54,656 nucleotides of DNA from Chitinophaga pinensis (GTDB lineage Bacteria; Bacteroidota; Bacteroidia; Flavobacteriales_D; Crocinitomicaceae): the NCBI GenBank assembly GCA_945902745.1, contig CAMDNE010000019.1:1-54656 (forward strand). Direction: 5' to 3'. The notes under the pieces were generated by a model. That model saw nothing but the letters and a program-made list of their open reading frames with translations, was not told where the DNA came from and searched no databases. This document shows positions 13,841-22,965 of the stretch, in pieces. The translations under genes were made by a program, and so were the position numbers. Position 1 is the stretch's first letter; the number at the start of each line of letters is the position of its first letter.

Positions 13841-16041
13841 TTTACTGTAATTTTAATAGTTTGATAAAATTCATTATTCTGAAGAATTGTCACGAAATAA
13901 ATTCCTTCACTGAAATTTGAAACGTCAATTGTTGTTTCATCGAAGTCTTTAAATTCCAATGTTTGAATGTTTTTACCTTGTGTTGAAATTATATTAACTG
14001 CAACATTTTTCAAATGTTGATTTGTTTTAATGGTAAGTTTTCCCTCTGTTGGATTAGGAAATGCAATAACCTGATTTGAGTTAGTTATTTCTTTAATACC
14101 TAAATCGTCACAAATTCCAAACATATTATTATCCATCCAAATAAGCCTTCCTGTAATCCATTCTTTCATGTAATCAATTTCCTCTTGGTAGGTATTTCCC
14201 ACGAAGTTATTTGGCCAGACATATGTTCCTAAAATTGGCCAGCGATTGTAATTACGAGCAGCTGGGTCTGCTAAAACTGTTGCCATACTGTCAATGTAAG
14301 AAAGTATATAATTGGTATTCAAACTTGTTTGACGCAATTCTAACCACCTGCATTTTAATGCATGAGAATAAGTAGGATCTTCAAGCAATCTTCCCCACCA
14401 GAAAGGGTTTTGCCAGCCTCCACCGCAAACTGAATTAAAATTAATTTCCCAACCTGTTGTGTCAGAACCTTGACAATAATCAGAATTTCCAAAAGCTAAA
14501 TTAAAATCCCAAAGTGGTCCAGCCACAAGTTTTCCCCCTTCACTAACTCTATTCTTATATAAATATGTTGAAATTCGATAACCATCAACATTTTTTGACA
14601 CCTCGTTAACCAACATAAAATCGATAAATGAGGCTTCATCAATGAAGGGTTTATAACCTAAAACTGGGTCAGTGAAATTTGGTCCAGCTAAAGCATTTTC
14701 CCAATTAGTTACTATATTTTCAATATATTGTAATTGTGAAGGATGCATGGCAATTGCATCTGGGTCATGCAGTTGAAACCCTATGTTACTTGAGCCAGGA
14801 GCCGCACTCGTATATGGAGAATTCCATGCAATTACTCCTCCTGCAGTTGTTTTGTCAATTTTAATAATGTAACCGCCTGTTAATTCATTATTGAGCGTGT
14901 CAGAATAATTTAACGGATCAATATTTACCCGACCTGGATTCACTTTTATTCGTTCCATGAAAACATAAACACCAATATAATCTCCGTTCAGGATAACTTC
15001 ACACATTTGTGTACGAGGCGCCCAACTTCCCATTTCGTTACCGATTTTATAAGTAAGGACATTTCTGATCATTGCTTTATCAGTGTAAGGAGCGTATAAT
15101 ATCCAATCATTATCTGCTGGCCAATCAAAAATCGATGCGTTATAATTTATGAAGGTGTCTGGCCCTCTTGTTTCTAAACCATATGATTTCATTGGAAAAG
15201 TGTTTGAAGAAGAACCTCTCCGTTCAATTGCAATTTGACCATAAAATTCATTCGTTGAATCTGTTATATTATTAATTACTCCAGGACCATTGTATATGAT
15301 GCCCATGAATCCATCAATTTTTGGCTCATCAGGAATTGTGATTCCATTTGTATTCAAAATAACAATTGGCAAGTTTGAGCTAGATAGTTCAACTGGGGGA
15401 ACAAACCATGCAGGTGTTGGGCCATAATTTGCTGAATTATCGGATATTCCAAAAGACAAAAAAGCTCTTGAAGTGACATCAGAAGAAGTTGAAGTTTGAT
15501 TATGTGTTTCTACACAAAGAACATTTGTTCCATTTACAATAGCACTTTGTACTTGTGCCTGAGTAAAGACAAATTGGTCTGGATAACCACCAGAATATAA
15601 AACTGCTTCGTGCGAAATTGATGCTAACTGATTATAATTTGGCTGTCCAATGCCTGTCATTCCATTACGAGCAATCTCAACACCATTTAGATAGGCAACA
15701 AATCCATCATCATAATCCATGTTAAATATTGCCTTGGTAATCAAAGAAAGATCAACAACATTAAATGTAATTCGCTGATAAACCGAAATTGTGCCTGACG
15801 GTATAGCAGTATTGTCATCACTATCGCCGAAGCCAAAGCCTCCTGGTCCAACACTCCATAAAGAGGCATCAAATGAAGGAGAAATCCACGTATTTGGTGT
15901 CGCTGCAGTTGGAATAGAATAGCTCCAATTACTATTGTCATTCACAACAGTTTCCCAATGGTCAGATTGTGCATTAAGGTTTAATGCAAAAATAATTAAT
16001 AAAGAAAAAAGAGTGGTTTTTTGTATAATGCAATTCAACAT
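13837..16041 (-). CDS. CotH-like kinase-fold secreted protein with T9SS tail
   Basis: This 734-residue protein has a signal peptide (about residues 1-24), an N-terminal beta-sandwich (about 25-200), then a CotH domain (about 225-580). CotH hallmarks are VILNGDYIGVYVFMERIK, GGYIIKIDK and the metal-site-like GPLWDFNLAFGN. The C-terminus (NQVIAFPNPTEGKLTI ... IKITVK) is a T9SS sorting domain. Some CotH proteins are atypical kinases that phosphorylate proteins outside the cytoplasm; in Bacteroidota the targets are unknown. It leads an operon with overlapping lipoprotein and beta-barrel genes, so it may act at the cell surface on or with these partners. Confidence 0.85.
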   Translation of the reverse strand: MLNCIIQKTTLFSLLIIFALNLNAQSDHWETVVNDNSNWSYSIPTAATPNTWISPSFDASLWSVGPGGFGFGDSDDNTAIPSGTISVYQRITFNVVDLSLITKAIFNMDYDDGFVAYLNGVEIARNGMTGIGQPNYNQLASISHEAVLYSGGYPDQFVFTQAQVQSAIVNGTNVLCVETHNQTSTSSDVTSRAFLSFGISDNSANYGPTPAWFVPPVELSSSNLPIVILNTNGITIPDEPKIDGFMGIIYNGPGVINNITDSTNEFYGQIAIERRGSSSNTFPMKSYGLETRGPDTFINYNASIFDWPADNDWILYAPYTDKAMIRNVLTYKIGNEMGSWAPRTQMCEVILNGDYIGVYVFMERIKVNPGRVNIDPLNYSDTLNNELTGGYIIKIDKTTAGGVIAWNSPYTSAAPGSSNIGFQLHDPDAIAMHPSQLQYIENIVTNWENALAGPNFTDPVLGYKPFIDEASFIDFMLVNEVSKNVDGYRISTYLYKNRVSEGGKLVAGPLWDFNLAFGNSDYCQGSDTTGWEINFNSVCGGGWQNPFWWGRLLEDPTYSHALKCRWLELRQTSLNTNYILSYIDSMATVLADPAARNYNRWPILGTYVWPNNFVGNTYQEEIDYMKEWITGRLIWMDNNMFGICDDLGIKEITNSNQVIAFPNPTEGKLTIKTNQHLKNVAVNIISTQGKNIQTLEFKDFDETTIDVSNFSEGIYFVTILQNNEFYQTIKITVK

Positions 16042-16117
16042 ACTAAATGGATTGAGATTCTACAAAAGAATGCGTTAAATTAAATTAATTTAACCATACT
16101 ATGAAAAAATAATTAAT

Positions 16118-16915
16118 TTATTTTTCTAGGAATAGGTTGATAGCATTTGAAAATTTGGAGTTTTTTTCAAAATCATCGTGTCCTTGATTCGTGATCGGAT
16201 AAAATTCATCTCCTGTTTTCAAGAGTTTAGACAATTGTTGTGATGCCTCAAATGGAATTACTGAATCAATGTCTCCGTGAATAATTAAAATTGGACTTTT
16301 AACTTTTTGGATGTATTTATATGTTTCAAATTTATACTTCAATAAAAACGTTGGGATAATTTTATACTTTCTAACCGTCATATCAACAAGCGAATAATAA
16401 GGCGCAATTAAAACCAATTTTTTCGCGTCGTTTGTTGATGCTAACATTGCCGCAGATGCTGTTCCGACAGAATAACCTATGATCGTGATTGCATCTTCAT
16501 TATAACTTTTTTTAATCAAATTATACGTTGTCTGAACATCTTCGAAAAATTGTTTTTCATCCTTCATTTCACCAGTACTCTTGCCAAAACTTCTATAATC
16601 AACAGTGAAAAAATCATACCCTAAAGTTGTATAAAATTTAGCAGCATTTTCTTGGTCTAATAAATTCCCAGCATTGCCATGTAAAAAGAAAATTAATCCT
16701 TTTGGTTTTTCCACCTTGAAAAGCGCGCCACTTAAATTTGCACCCTCTACTGGAATGTTTATTAATTCAACCGGAATCGAAAATTCAATTTTTGCATTTC
16801 TAGAAATTTTTTCTGGATGAAAAATAAAACTCTCCTGAGCAAAATACATGTAACCACAGCCTACTGTATATATAAGAGCAGCAAAGATAAGTAGACGGGA
16901 GATAAATTTTTTCAT
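16118..16915 (-). CDS. Alpha/beta hydrolase, Bem46/ABHD13-like
   Basis: About 265 residues with an N-terminal membrane anchor (MKKFISRLLIFAALIYTVGCGYMYF). The hydrolase core has the oxyanion strand FFLHGNAGN, nucleophile elbow GYSVGT, an aspartate in IIHGDIDSVIP and histidine in NQGHDDF, a full catalytic triad. The frame extends 17 codons further upstream, but ATG 16915 directly precedes the anchor and is the better start. Substrate is unknown; members of this family are serine esterases or thioesterases facing the periplasm or membrane. It is divergently oriented from the DAHP synthase gene, with 63 bases between starts. Confidence 0.85.
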   Translation of the reverse strand: MKKFISRLLIFAALIYTVGCGYMYFAQESFIFHPEKISRNAKIEFSIPVELINIPVEGANLSGALFKVEKPKGLIFFLHGNAGNLLDQENAAKFYTTLGYDFFTVDYRSFGKSTGEMKDEKQFFEDVQTTYNLIKKSYNEDAITIIGYSVGTASAAMLASTNDAKKLVLIAPYYSLVDMTVRKYKIIPTFLLKYKFETYKYIQKVKSPILIIHGDIDSVIPFEASQQLSKLLKTGDEFYPITNQGHDDFEKNSKFSNAINLFLEK

Positions 16916-16978
16916 ACGGTTAAGATTCAAGAATAGGAAATGTAAAGATAGAGATTCTTCAATCAATTTGAGGCAAAG

Positions 16979-18109
16979 ATGATAAGAACGTTGTATTTTT
17001 ATACTCTAAATATTTTAGTGTTGCAAATTCAAAAATTAATATCAGAATCGGCTAGACCATTCGTCATTGCAGGGCCTTGCAGTGCTGAAACGGAAGAACA
17101 AGTATTTACTATCTCAAAACAAATTGCGGATAATAAGTTGGCGAGTGTTTTACGTGCAGGAATTTGGAAGCCACGCACACGTCCTGATTCTTTTGAAGGA
17201 GTAGGAGAAGTTGGATTGAAATGGTTAGTTGATGCAGGTAAAGCTGTTGGTTTACCAGTTGCGACAGAAGTTGCGAATAAAACACATGTTGAATTGGCAT
17301 TAAAAGCTGGAGTTGATGTGTTATGGATTGGAGCAAGAACAACTGTAAATCCTTTTGCAGTGCAAGAAATTGCTGATGCACTTGTTGGAACTCAAATTCC
17401 CGTGTTAATAAAAAATCCAGTGAATCCTGATTTGGAATTATGGATTGGTGCCTTTGAACGACTAGAAAAGGCAGGGTTAAATGATTTGGCAGCGATTCAT
17501 AGAGGTTTCTCCGTGTATAAACACCCAAAATATAGAAATGTACCGAATTGGGAGATTCCAATTGCTCTGAAAGAGCGGAGACCAGATTTGTCAATTATTT
17601 GCGACCCAAGCCATATTACTGGAAATCGGTCTTTGATTGCTGAAGTTTCTCAAAAAGCAATGGATTTGAATTTTGAAGGATTGATGATCGAAACACACAA
17701 TAATCCTGATAAAGCTTGGTCAGATGCAGCACAGCAAGTAACAGTTGATAATTTAAAGTCAATTATTAATAGTTTGGTCTTACGTTCCAGTGAAGTGTCA
17801 ACCGAATTTGCTTCCTATTTAGTTGAAATAAGAGATAAAATAGACATTTTAGATGATCGATTATTTGATTTGTTAACTGCTCGAATGACACTAAGCGAAG
17901 AAGTCGGACAATTCAAACGAGAGAATAACATCATGATTTTGCAACAAGAACATTGGGCTAGAATTATTAACAAACGGTTGGATTTAAGCGCTGATTATGA
18001 TTTGTCAGAAAAATTTGTGCGCCAATTTATGGATGCAATGCACCAAGAATCTATTCGACACCAAATAAAAGTGATGAACCCGAAATCTGAAAACGATAGT
18101 TCGAAATAA
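16979..18109 (+). CDS. Bifunctional DAHP synthase / chorismate mutase
   Basis: This 376-residue protein joins a class I DAHP synthase (FVIAGPCSAET, RAGIWKPRTRPDSFEG, IGARTTVNPF, LIKNPV, CDPSHITGNR) to a C-terminal AroQ-type chorismate mutase (about 275-365, with DILDDRLFDLLTARM). It makes DAHP from erythrose 4-phosphate and phosphoenolpyruvate, and prephenate from chorismate. This fusion is typical of Bacteroidota. The first 14 residues are hydrophobic and lie outside the normal domain; TTG 17021, just before the usual N-terminus, is a plausible alternative start. The stop overlaps the aroA start by one base. Confidence 0.94.
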   Translation: MIRTLYFYTLNILVLQIQKLISESARPFVIAGPCSAETEEQVFTISKQIADNKLASVLRAGIWKPRTRPDSFEGVGEVGLKWLVDAGKAVGLPVATEVANKTHVELALKAGVDVLWIGARTTVNPFAVQEIADALVGTQIPVLIKNPVNPDLELWIGAFERLEKAGLNDLAAIHRGFSVYKHPKYRNVPNWEIPIALKERRPDLSIICDPSHITGNRSLIAEVSQKAMDLNFEGLMIETHNNPDKAWSDAAQQVTVDNLKSIINSLVLRSSEVSTEFASYLVEIRDKIDILDDRLFDLLTARMTLSEEVGQFKRENNIMILQQEHWARIINKRLDLSADYDLSEKFVRQFMDAMHQESIRHQIKVMNPKSENDSSK

Positions 18110-19368
18110 TGATTCAAGAAATTTACCCAGCAATTCTGATAGGCGAAATTCTTATTCCACCTTCTAAAAGTGATTCACAGCGAGCAATCTTATGCGCTGG
18201 TTTGGCTGATGGAAAATCAATTCTAAAAAATTGTGGAGAAAGTGAAGATGAATTGAATATGCTGAAAACTATTGCTGATTTAGGAGCAAAAGTGCAACGA
18301 ATCGATTCAAATTCAATTGAAATTTGCGGAATCAATAAATTTCCTTTGAGTAAAACAATTCACGTCGGAGAAAGCGGTTTGGGACTGCGTTTGCTAACGA
18401 GTATTTGTGCAGCACAAGACGGAGAATTTATGCTTGAAGGAAGCGGAACCTTATTGAAAAGACCAATGCACTTTTTTGATGCTACTTTCCCGAAATTGAA
18501 AGTTGATTTTAATTCAAATAATGGATTCTTGCCTTTTAAAATCAATGGTCCAATGATTGCAACTTCTTTAACTGTTGATGGCTCTCAAAGTTCACAATAC
18601 ATTTCAGGATTGTTAATGGCTTTTCCTATTTTATCAGGTACAACATACTTGACAGTAGAAAATTTGAAAAGTATTCCATACTTGGAAATGACATTAAAAA
18701 CCATAAAAGCATTTGGCATTACGATAGAAAAACAGAATTTTAAAGAGTTTATAATTGCAGGAAATCAACATTATTTGCCAGCAGAATACAGTATTGAATC
18801 TGATTGGAGCTCGGCCAGTTATTGGATTGTTGCTGCTGCCTTAGGATCCGATATTTTAATAAAAGGATTGTCCATGACGAGTTTGCAAGCTGATAAAAAA
18901 ATCCTTGAAGCCTTAGCAATTGCAAATTGTACACTAATCAATTTGGAAAATGGATTCAAAGTCGATGGTAAGAATCGAAAACCATTTCATTTTGATGCAA
19001 CTCATTGTCCAGATTTATTCCCAGCGTTAACAGTTTTTGCGGCATTAACTCCAGGTCTATCAACAATTGAAGGCGTTCATCGACTTGCAACAAAAGAAAG
19101 TGATAGAGGAAAAGCATTGCAACAAGAGTTTCACAAATTGGGAATTAAAATCGAATTTCAAGAGGATAAAATGGTGATTCATGGACAAGCATCTATTTCA
19201 GGTGGGAATGTAAAATCGCATCACGATCACCGCATCGCAATGTGTTTAGGAATTGCTGGAATAGTTGCAAATTCACACGTGATTATTGAAAATGCAGAGG
19301 TTGTTTCTAAAAGTTATCCTAATTTTTGGGATGATTTGAATGCGTTAACATTACCTTCAGACTTGTAA
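18109..19368 (+). CDS. aroA: 3-phosphoshikimate 1-carboxyvinyltransferase (EPSP synthase)
   Basis: This 419-residue protein has EPSP-synthase motifs: PPSKSDSQRAI at the N-terminus, DGSQSSQYISGL, CPDLFPALTVFAA, RLATKESDR and HHDHRIAM. It transfers enolpyruvyl from phosphoenolpyruvate to shikimate 3-phosphate. The glycine-rich loop reads GESGLGLR instead of the common GNAGTAMR, a change near the phosphoenolpyruvate pocket. The gene is translationally coupled to the DAHP synthase/chorismate mutase, giving two steps of aromatic amino-acid synthesis in one transcript. Confidence 0.94.
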   Translation: MIQEIYPAILIGEILIPPSKSDSQRAILCAGLADGKSILKNCGESEDELNMLKTIADLGAKVQRIDSNSIEICGINKFPLSKTIHVGESGLGLRLLTSICAAQDGEFMLEGSGTLLKRPMHFFDATFPKLKVDFNSNNGFLPFKINGPMIATSLTVDGSQSSQYISGLLMAFPILSGTTYLTVENLKSIPYLEMTLKTIKAFGITIEKQNFKEFIIAGNQHYLPAEYSIESDWSSASYWIVAAALGSDILIKGLSMTSLQADKKILEALAIANCTLINLENGFKVDGKNRKPFHFDATHCPDLFPALTVFAALTPGLSTIEGVHRLATKESDRGKALQQEFHKLGIKIEFQEDKMVIHGQASISGGNVKSHHDHRIAMCLGIAGIVANSHVIIENAEVVSKSYPNFWDDLNALTLPSDL

Positions 19369-19408
19369 CAAAAATAATTCCCATCGTTATTACCACCAAA
19401 CTCAAACT

Positions 19409-20281
19409 ATGAAAACACGTTTATTTCCAATTTTTCTATTGGTTATTTTGACAATAGAATCCTTCACCTTGAGTGACAAGAAATCGTTTGATCTCAAAAA
19501 GCATTTAACAAAAGCATTTGTATATGTTCCTAGTGGTATAGCTATTGTTAATGGCGATTCAGTTAGTATACAGGCATTTTATGTTTACAACAAAGAAGTG
19601 ACAAATTTCGATTACTTGGAATTTCTGTATGATTTAAAAAGCAAAGGAGAGCTCGAGTCATTAAAAATTGCCGCCATTGATACCTTGGGTTGGAACTCAC
19701 TTAATTTTTCGAATCAAGCTTATGTTCAATATTATCACAATCACCCAGCATATAGAGACTATCCAGTCGTAAATATTTCTCATGAAGCAGCTCAAATGTA
19801 TTGCAAATGGTTAGGTGAAAGATATGATCAAAAGTCAGCCACTACAGGCAAATTCAAGTTTCGACTCATGGAAAAAGCAGAATATGTTCGTGCGGCAAGA
19901 GGAGATTCTGAAGCAAACTATGCATGGAATTCAAATTCACTTAGAAATTCAGGAGGAAAAATTCAATGTAATTTCACCCAGTTCGGTTCAGAAGATATAC
20001 ATAGAAATGAAGAAACAGGTAAGTTGGAAATTATTGTTGCTCCTCGCGATTTTTGGGATAATGGTTTTTCAGATATTTTAGCACCTTCTGTTTCTTATTG
20101 GACAAACCAATTCAATATATATAATTTAAATGGAAATGTAGCGGAAATGATTGTTGAAAACGGAGTCGCAATGGGAGGCTCTTGGAGAAACACTGGCTAC
20201 GATGTTCGTGTTGAATCGGAACAGAAATACATTGGGCCAAATCCATCAACGGGCTTTAGAGTAGTGATTTCTGCATTTTAG
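19409..20281 (+). CDS. Exported formylglycine-enzyme (SUMF1)-like protein
   Basis: This 290-residue protein has a signal peptide (MKTRLFPIFLLVILTIESFT) and a single FGE-sulfatase domain. Typical features are FVYVPSG near the start, YPVVNISHEAAQMYCKWLG, RLMEKAEYVRAARG, NGNVAEMI and GGSWRN...GFRVV at the end. The cysteine pair that binds copper in true formylglycine-generating enzymes is absent from the C-terminal GGSW region, so catalysis is unlikely. In Bacteroidota such inactive members include the gliding proteins GldJ and GldK, but this one is shorter and not among gld genes. A structural or binding role outside the cytoplasm is inferred. Confidence 0.75.
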   Translation: MKTRLFPIFLLVILTIESFTLSDKKSFDLKKHLTKAFVYVPSGIAIVNGDSVSIQAFYVYNKEVTNFDYLEFLYDLKSKGELESLKIAAIDTLGWNSLNFSNQAYVQYYHNHPAYRDYPVVNISHEAAQMYCKWLGERYDQKSATTGKFKFRLMEKAEYVRAARGDSEANYAWNSNSLRNSGGKIQCNFTQFGSEDIHRNEETGKLEIIVAPRDFWDNGFSDILAPSVSYWTNQFNIYNLNGNVAEMIVENGVAMGGSWRNTGYDVRVESEQKYIGPNPSTGFRVVISAF

Positions 20282-20352
20282 AAATTTCACTTTTTGTCGA
20301 AAAATAGTAATAACTCCTTAGCAATAAATTTCTATCGAAAGCTAACATGTGC

Positions 20353-20360
20353 TATTTTTG
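20353..20360 (+). promoter_or_regulatory. -7 element of the MazG/Nudix pair
   Basis: TATTTTTG fits TAnnTTTG; the -33 position carries TTTC rather than TTTG. It predicts a start of transcription near 20365, after the upstream ATG at 20294 and before ATG 20378, which decides the start of the following gene. Confidence 0.45.
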
Positions 20361-20377
20361 AAATCAAAAAATTAGTC

Positions 20378-20773
20378 ATGACACTTAAAGAAACGATTGA
20401 AGCAGTTGAACAATTTCACAATGCTTTCGGTATAGAAAATAATTACGAGCAAACAACGTCACTTTCAAAATCTGAAATTTTGTTGCGTCATCGATTGATG
20501 GCAGAAGAAAATGAGGAATATTTGGAAGCGGCAATGAATGGCGATATAGTTGAAATTGCGGATGCTTTAGGGGATCAATTGTACATACTTTGTGGAACGA
20601 TTTTGAAGCATGGATTGCAACATAAGATTGCAGAAGTTTTTCAAGAGATTCAACGTTCGAACATGAGTAAATTAGATGCTGATGGCAATGCGATTTATCG
20701 AGAAGATGGGAAAATCATGAAATCTGAATTGTATTTCCGACCAGATATTAAATCAATTTTGGAAAGTATTTAA
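20378..20773 (+). CDS. MazG-like nucleotide pyrophosphohydrolase
   Basis: A 131-residue all-helical protein of the MazG/phosphoribosyl-ATP pyrophosphatase group. The metal-binding acidic clusters are visible as EENEEYLEA and EIADALGDQLYIL. ATG 20378 (MTLKETIEAV) is chosen over ATG 20294 because the added 28 residues are not part of the fold and the likely promoter falls inside them. It would hydrolyse a nucleoside triphosphate to the monophosphate and pyrophosphate; the exact substrate is unknown. The stop overlaps the start of the Nudix gene, so the two nucleotide-cleaning enzymes are made together. Confidence 0.85.
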   Translation: MTLKETIEAVEQFHNAFGIENNYEQTTSLSKSEILLRHRLMAEENEEYLEAAMNGDIVEIADALGDQLYILCGTILKHGLQHKIAEVFQEIQRSNMSKLDADGNAIYREDGKIMKSELYFRPDIKSILESI

Positions 20774-21255
20774 TGGAGAAATTCAACCTGCGTGTTTACG
20801 GTCTATTGATTAATGATTTGGGGCAAATTTTGGTTTCTGATGAATTTAGAAACAAGCATGCTTTTACAAAATTTCCTGGAGGAGGAATGGAATTTGGTGA
20901 AGGATTTAAAGAAACCTTGAAACGTGAATTCCAAGAAGAATTAAACATCGATGTGGAAGTTGGTGACTTGTTTTATTTCAATGAGAAATTTCAAGTTTCG
21001 GCCTTCAATTCGAAACACCAGCTCATTTCATTTTATTATTTCGTTGATTATACAGACTGGAAGAATATTGAAGTCAATCAACATGAATTACCATTAAAAA
21101 TAGAAGGAGAAAAACACCGTTGGATTGATTTGAAAAGTCTTGAAATTGGGGAATTTACATTCCCCATTGACAAAATTGTGGTGGATCAATTGATAAAAAC
21201 TACTTCTCAATGGACAACACAAAATACTTCTGATCTAGACTCGCATACTCATTAG
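20773..21255 (+). CDS. Nudix hydrolase
   Basis: This 160-residue protein carries a complete Nudix box: GGMEFGEGFKETLKREFQEELNI fits G-x5-E-x7-REUxEExGU with all catalytic glutamates. The family cleaves nucleoside diphosphates linked to another group; the substrate is not predictable. It is coupled to the MazG-like gene. The last 56 bases overlap the 3' end of the convergent lipase gene. Confidence 0.9.
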   Translation: MEKFNLRVYGLLINDLGQILVSDEFRNKHAFTKFPGGGMEFGEGFKETLKREFQEELNIDVEVGDLFYFNEKFQVSAFNSKHQLISFYYFVDYTDWKNIEVNQHELPLKIEGEKHRWIDLKSLEIGEFTFPIDKIVVDQLIKTTSQWTTQNTSDLDSHTH

Positions 21256-22390
21256 GGTAATAAACTTTTAAGACAGAAGTGTAGTAATTGTAAGGTTTAT
21301 GTTGCAACAATTTTTTAGGCTTTTTATATAAATTTTTATCTTCAAATTCCCCGTTCTCATTTCTTTCATACGTTGCCATTAATCCTTTGTCTTTCAAAAT
21401 TGTTGAATCCCTTAATTCTAAAGGATATTCAGTAGGAGGCAAAAGAATTAACTTACCTGTATGACTATAATTTATATCATTTCTAAATTTTGGCATTACT
21501 ATATTTCCAAGATCCTTTTCTAATTGTTTGTTCAAATTTTTAGAAAGAACATTAGATAGCTTTTTAATTGGATTTTCAAACGTTTGAATTGCTCCTTCAA
21601 ACAGCATATTTTTTTTATTAAAGTTTTCTTCTCTTGTTAAAATGGTTAATGCGCTTTCTTTCCAATAAGTTGAATCATTATATGACATTGGCATTTGGGG
21701 AACCAAATCTTCAGAATTGTGTAAACTAAAACTCATTTCTTTTTCAGCATATTTCTTGTTGTATTCTTTGGCAAAATTAATATTGCCAATCATTGGATTT
21801 GCAAATGAATATACTTTATACGTGTTCTTTTTTGAAGCTTTTTCTTCAGGTAAATATTCTAAAGAAGCTCTTAAAACCTGTGCAAGTGCACCACCTTGAG
21901 AATGGCCAGTTATTATGAAGCTATAAATCCCTTTTTGATTTAAATTTTTCAATTGAATTAACACATCTTCTTGAAAATGAGAAAGTGCTAAAATGTAGCC
22001 AGCATGAACGGCTCCTTCGGTATCCGTCCCAACTTTATAATAGAATTTGTTATTATCAACTTGAATCACATCTTCAACAGGAATCATTGCTGAATATAAG
22101 TTTTCTAACCAACTAGATTTTTTATCAGTGGACCCTCTAAAATTTATAATTCCGACACCATTTTGAATGTAAACTTGAAATTTATTATCCATGCCATAGC
22201 TTGGAGATGTATAAATTTTTTGACATGATTCAGGAATCACAGCACTATCGCTACCATATAATTCTAGATATGTGAAAGAATTACATAGTAAAATTAGATC
22301 TTTTGCTTCTTTTGGATTAAATCCTGGATGAAGTTGTGCTGAAGCTTGGGCATACAGCAATACGGACGAAAAAAGGAGATTGATTTTCAT
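21200..22390 (-). CDS. Exported class 3 lipase-like protein
   Basis: This 396-residue protein has a signal peptide (about residues 1-18) and a lipase class 3 domain. FRGSTDKKSSW matches the lid/oxyanion region, the nucleophile is Ser164 in TGHSQGGALA, the acid is Asp228 in HNSEDLVPQMP, and a C-terminal histidine (HKPYNYY) is the likely third triad member. It would hydrolyse ester bonds of lipids outside the cytoplasm. It stands alone and its 3' end overlaps the Nudix gene by 56 bases. Confidence 0.85.
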   Translation of the reverse strand: MKINLLFSSVLLYAQASAQLHPGFNPKEAKDLILLCNSFTYLELYGSDSAVIPESCQKIYTSPSYGMDNKFQVYIQNGVGIINFRGSTDKKSSWLENLYSAMIPVEDVIQVDNNKFYYKVGTDTEGAVHAGYILALSHFQEDVLIQLKNLNQKGIYSFIITGHSQGGALAQVLRASLEYLPEEKASKKNTYKVYSFANPMIGNINFAKEYNKKYAEKEMSFSLHNSEDLVPQMPMSYNDSTYWKESALTILTREENFNKKNMLFEGAIQTFENPIKKLSNVLSKNLNKQLEKDLGNIVMPKFRNDINYSHTGKLILLPPTEYPLELRDSTILKDKGLMATYERNENGEFEDKNLYKKPKKLLQHKPYNYYTSVLKVYYPNEYASLDQKYFVLSIEK

Positions 22391-22550
22391 TGGAGAGGTA
22401 TTTTTGGTTATTTATTATAACTCAAGACCTCTAGAATTTATTGTGCGCGCATTGTATTATTTTTCAATCCCTGAAATTTATACTATATGAAATTCAAAAT
22501 TATTCTTAAAAAATTCTGATTTAACTAATAGATAATCAGTTGTTTAAAAT

Positions 22551-22925
22551 TTAATAAAACGTATCTGAAACACGTTGGCAAATCATTTGGTGTATGCGCT
22601 TGTTCACTTCAGTTTGATTTTTCCAGTAAAATTCCAATTCATTTTCTGTCAATAAACCAAGAATAGAACCGATGAGCTGATGTTTAATGTTGGGTTGATT
22701 TCCAATAAATTTCTTAACCGTTTCTTGAAATTCTGTTCTAGACGTTTTATTGGTTATAAGCGGTTTGAATTGGGAATTTGCTTCAAAATACGTCTTTATA
22801 AATCCATGTTGAAATTTAATTACAGGACGTAACACATTATTTTGAAAAGACTCTAACGTTTTAGTTCCTTCTAATGTTAACCCAGGAATTAAAGGTCTAA
22901 ATTCAGTTAATAATTCTCTTTCCAT
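22551..22925 (-). CDS. Small conserved flavobacterial protein of unknown function
   Basis: This 124-residue soluble protein has the pattern RPLIPGLTLEG ... FQNNVLRPVIKFQHGF near the N-terminus and a mostly helical C-terminal half. I recognise this pattern from flavobacterial proteins sometimes auto-labelled glyoxalase, but I see no glyoxalase metal site and do not support that label. It lies 40 bases after the single-domain DEAD-like gene, probably in the same transcript. No function is assigned. Confidence 0.7.
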   Translation of the reverse strand: MERELLTEFRPLIPGLTLEGTKTLESFQNNVLRPVIKFQHGFIKTYFEANSQFKPLITNKTSRTEFQETVKKFIGNQPNIKHQLIGSILGLLTENELEFYWKNQTEVNKRIHQMICQRVSDTFY

Positions 22926-22965
22926 AACACACTTTTGATTATTAACAAATTAAGTCAATTGTTGT

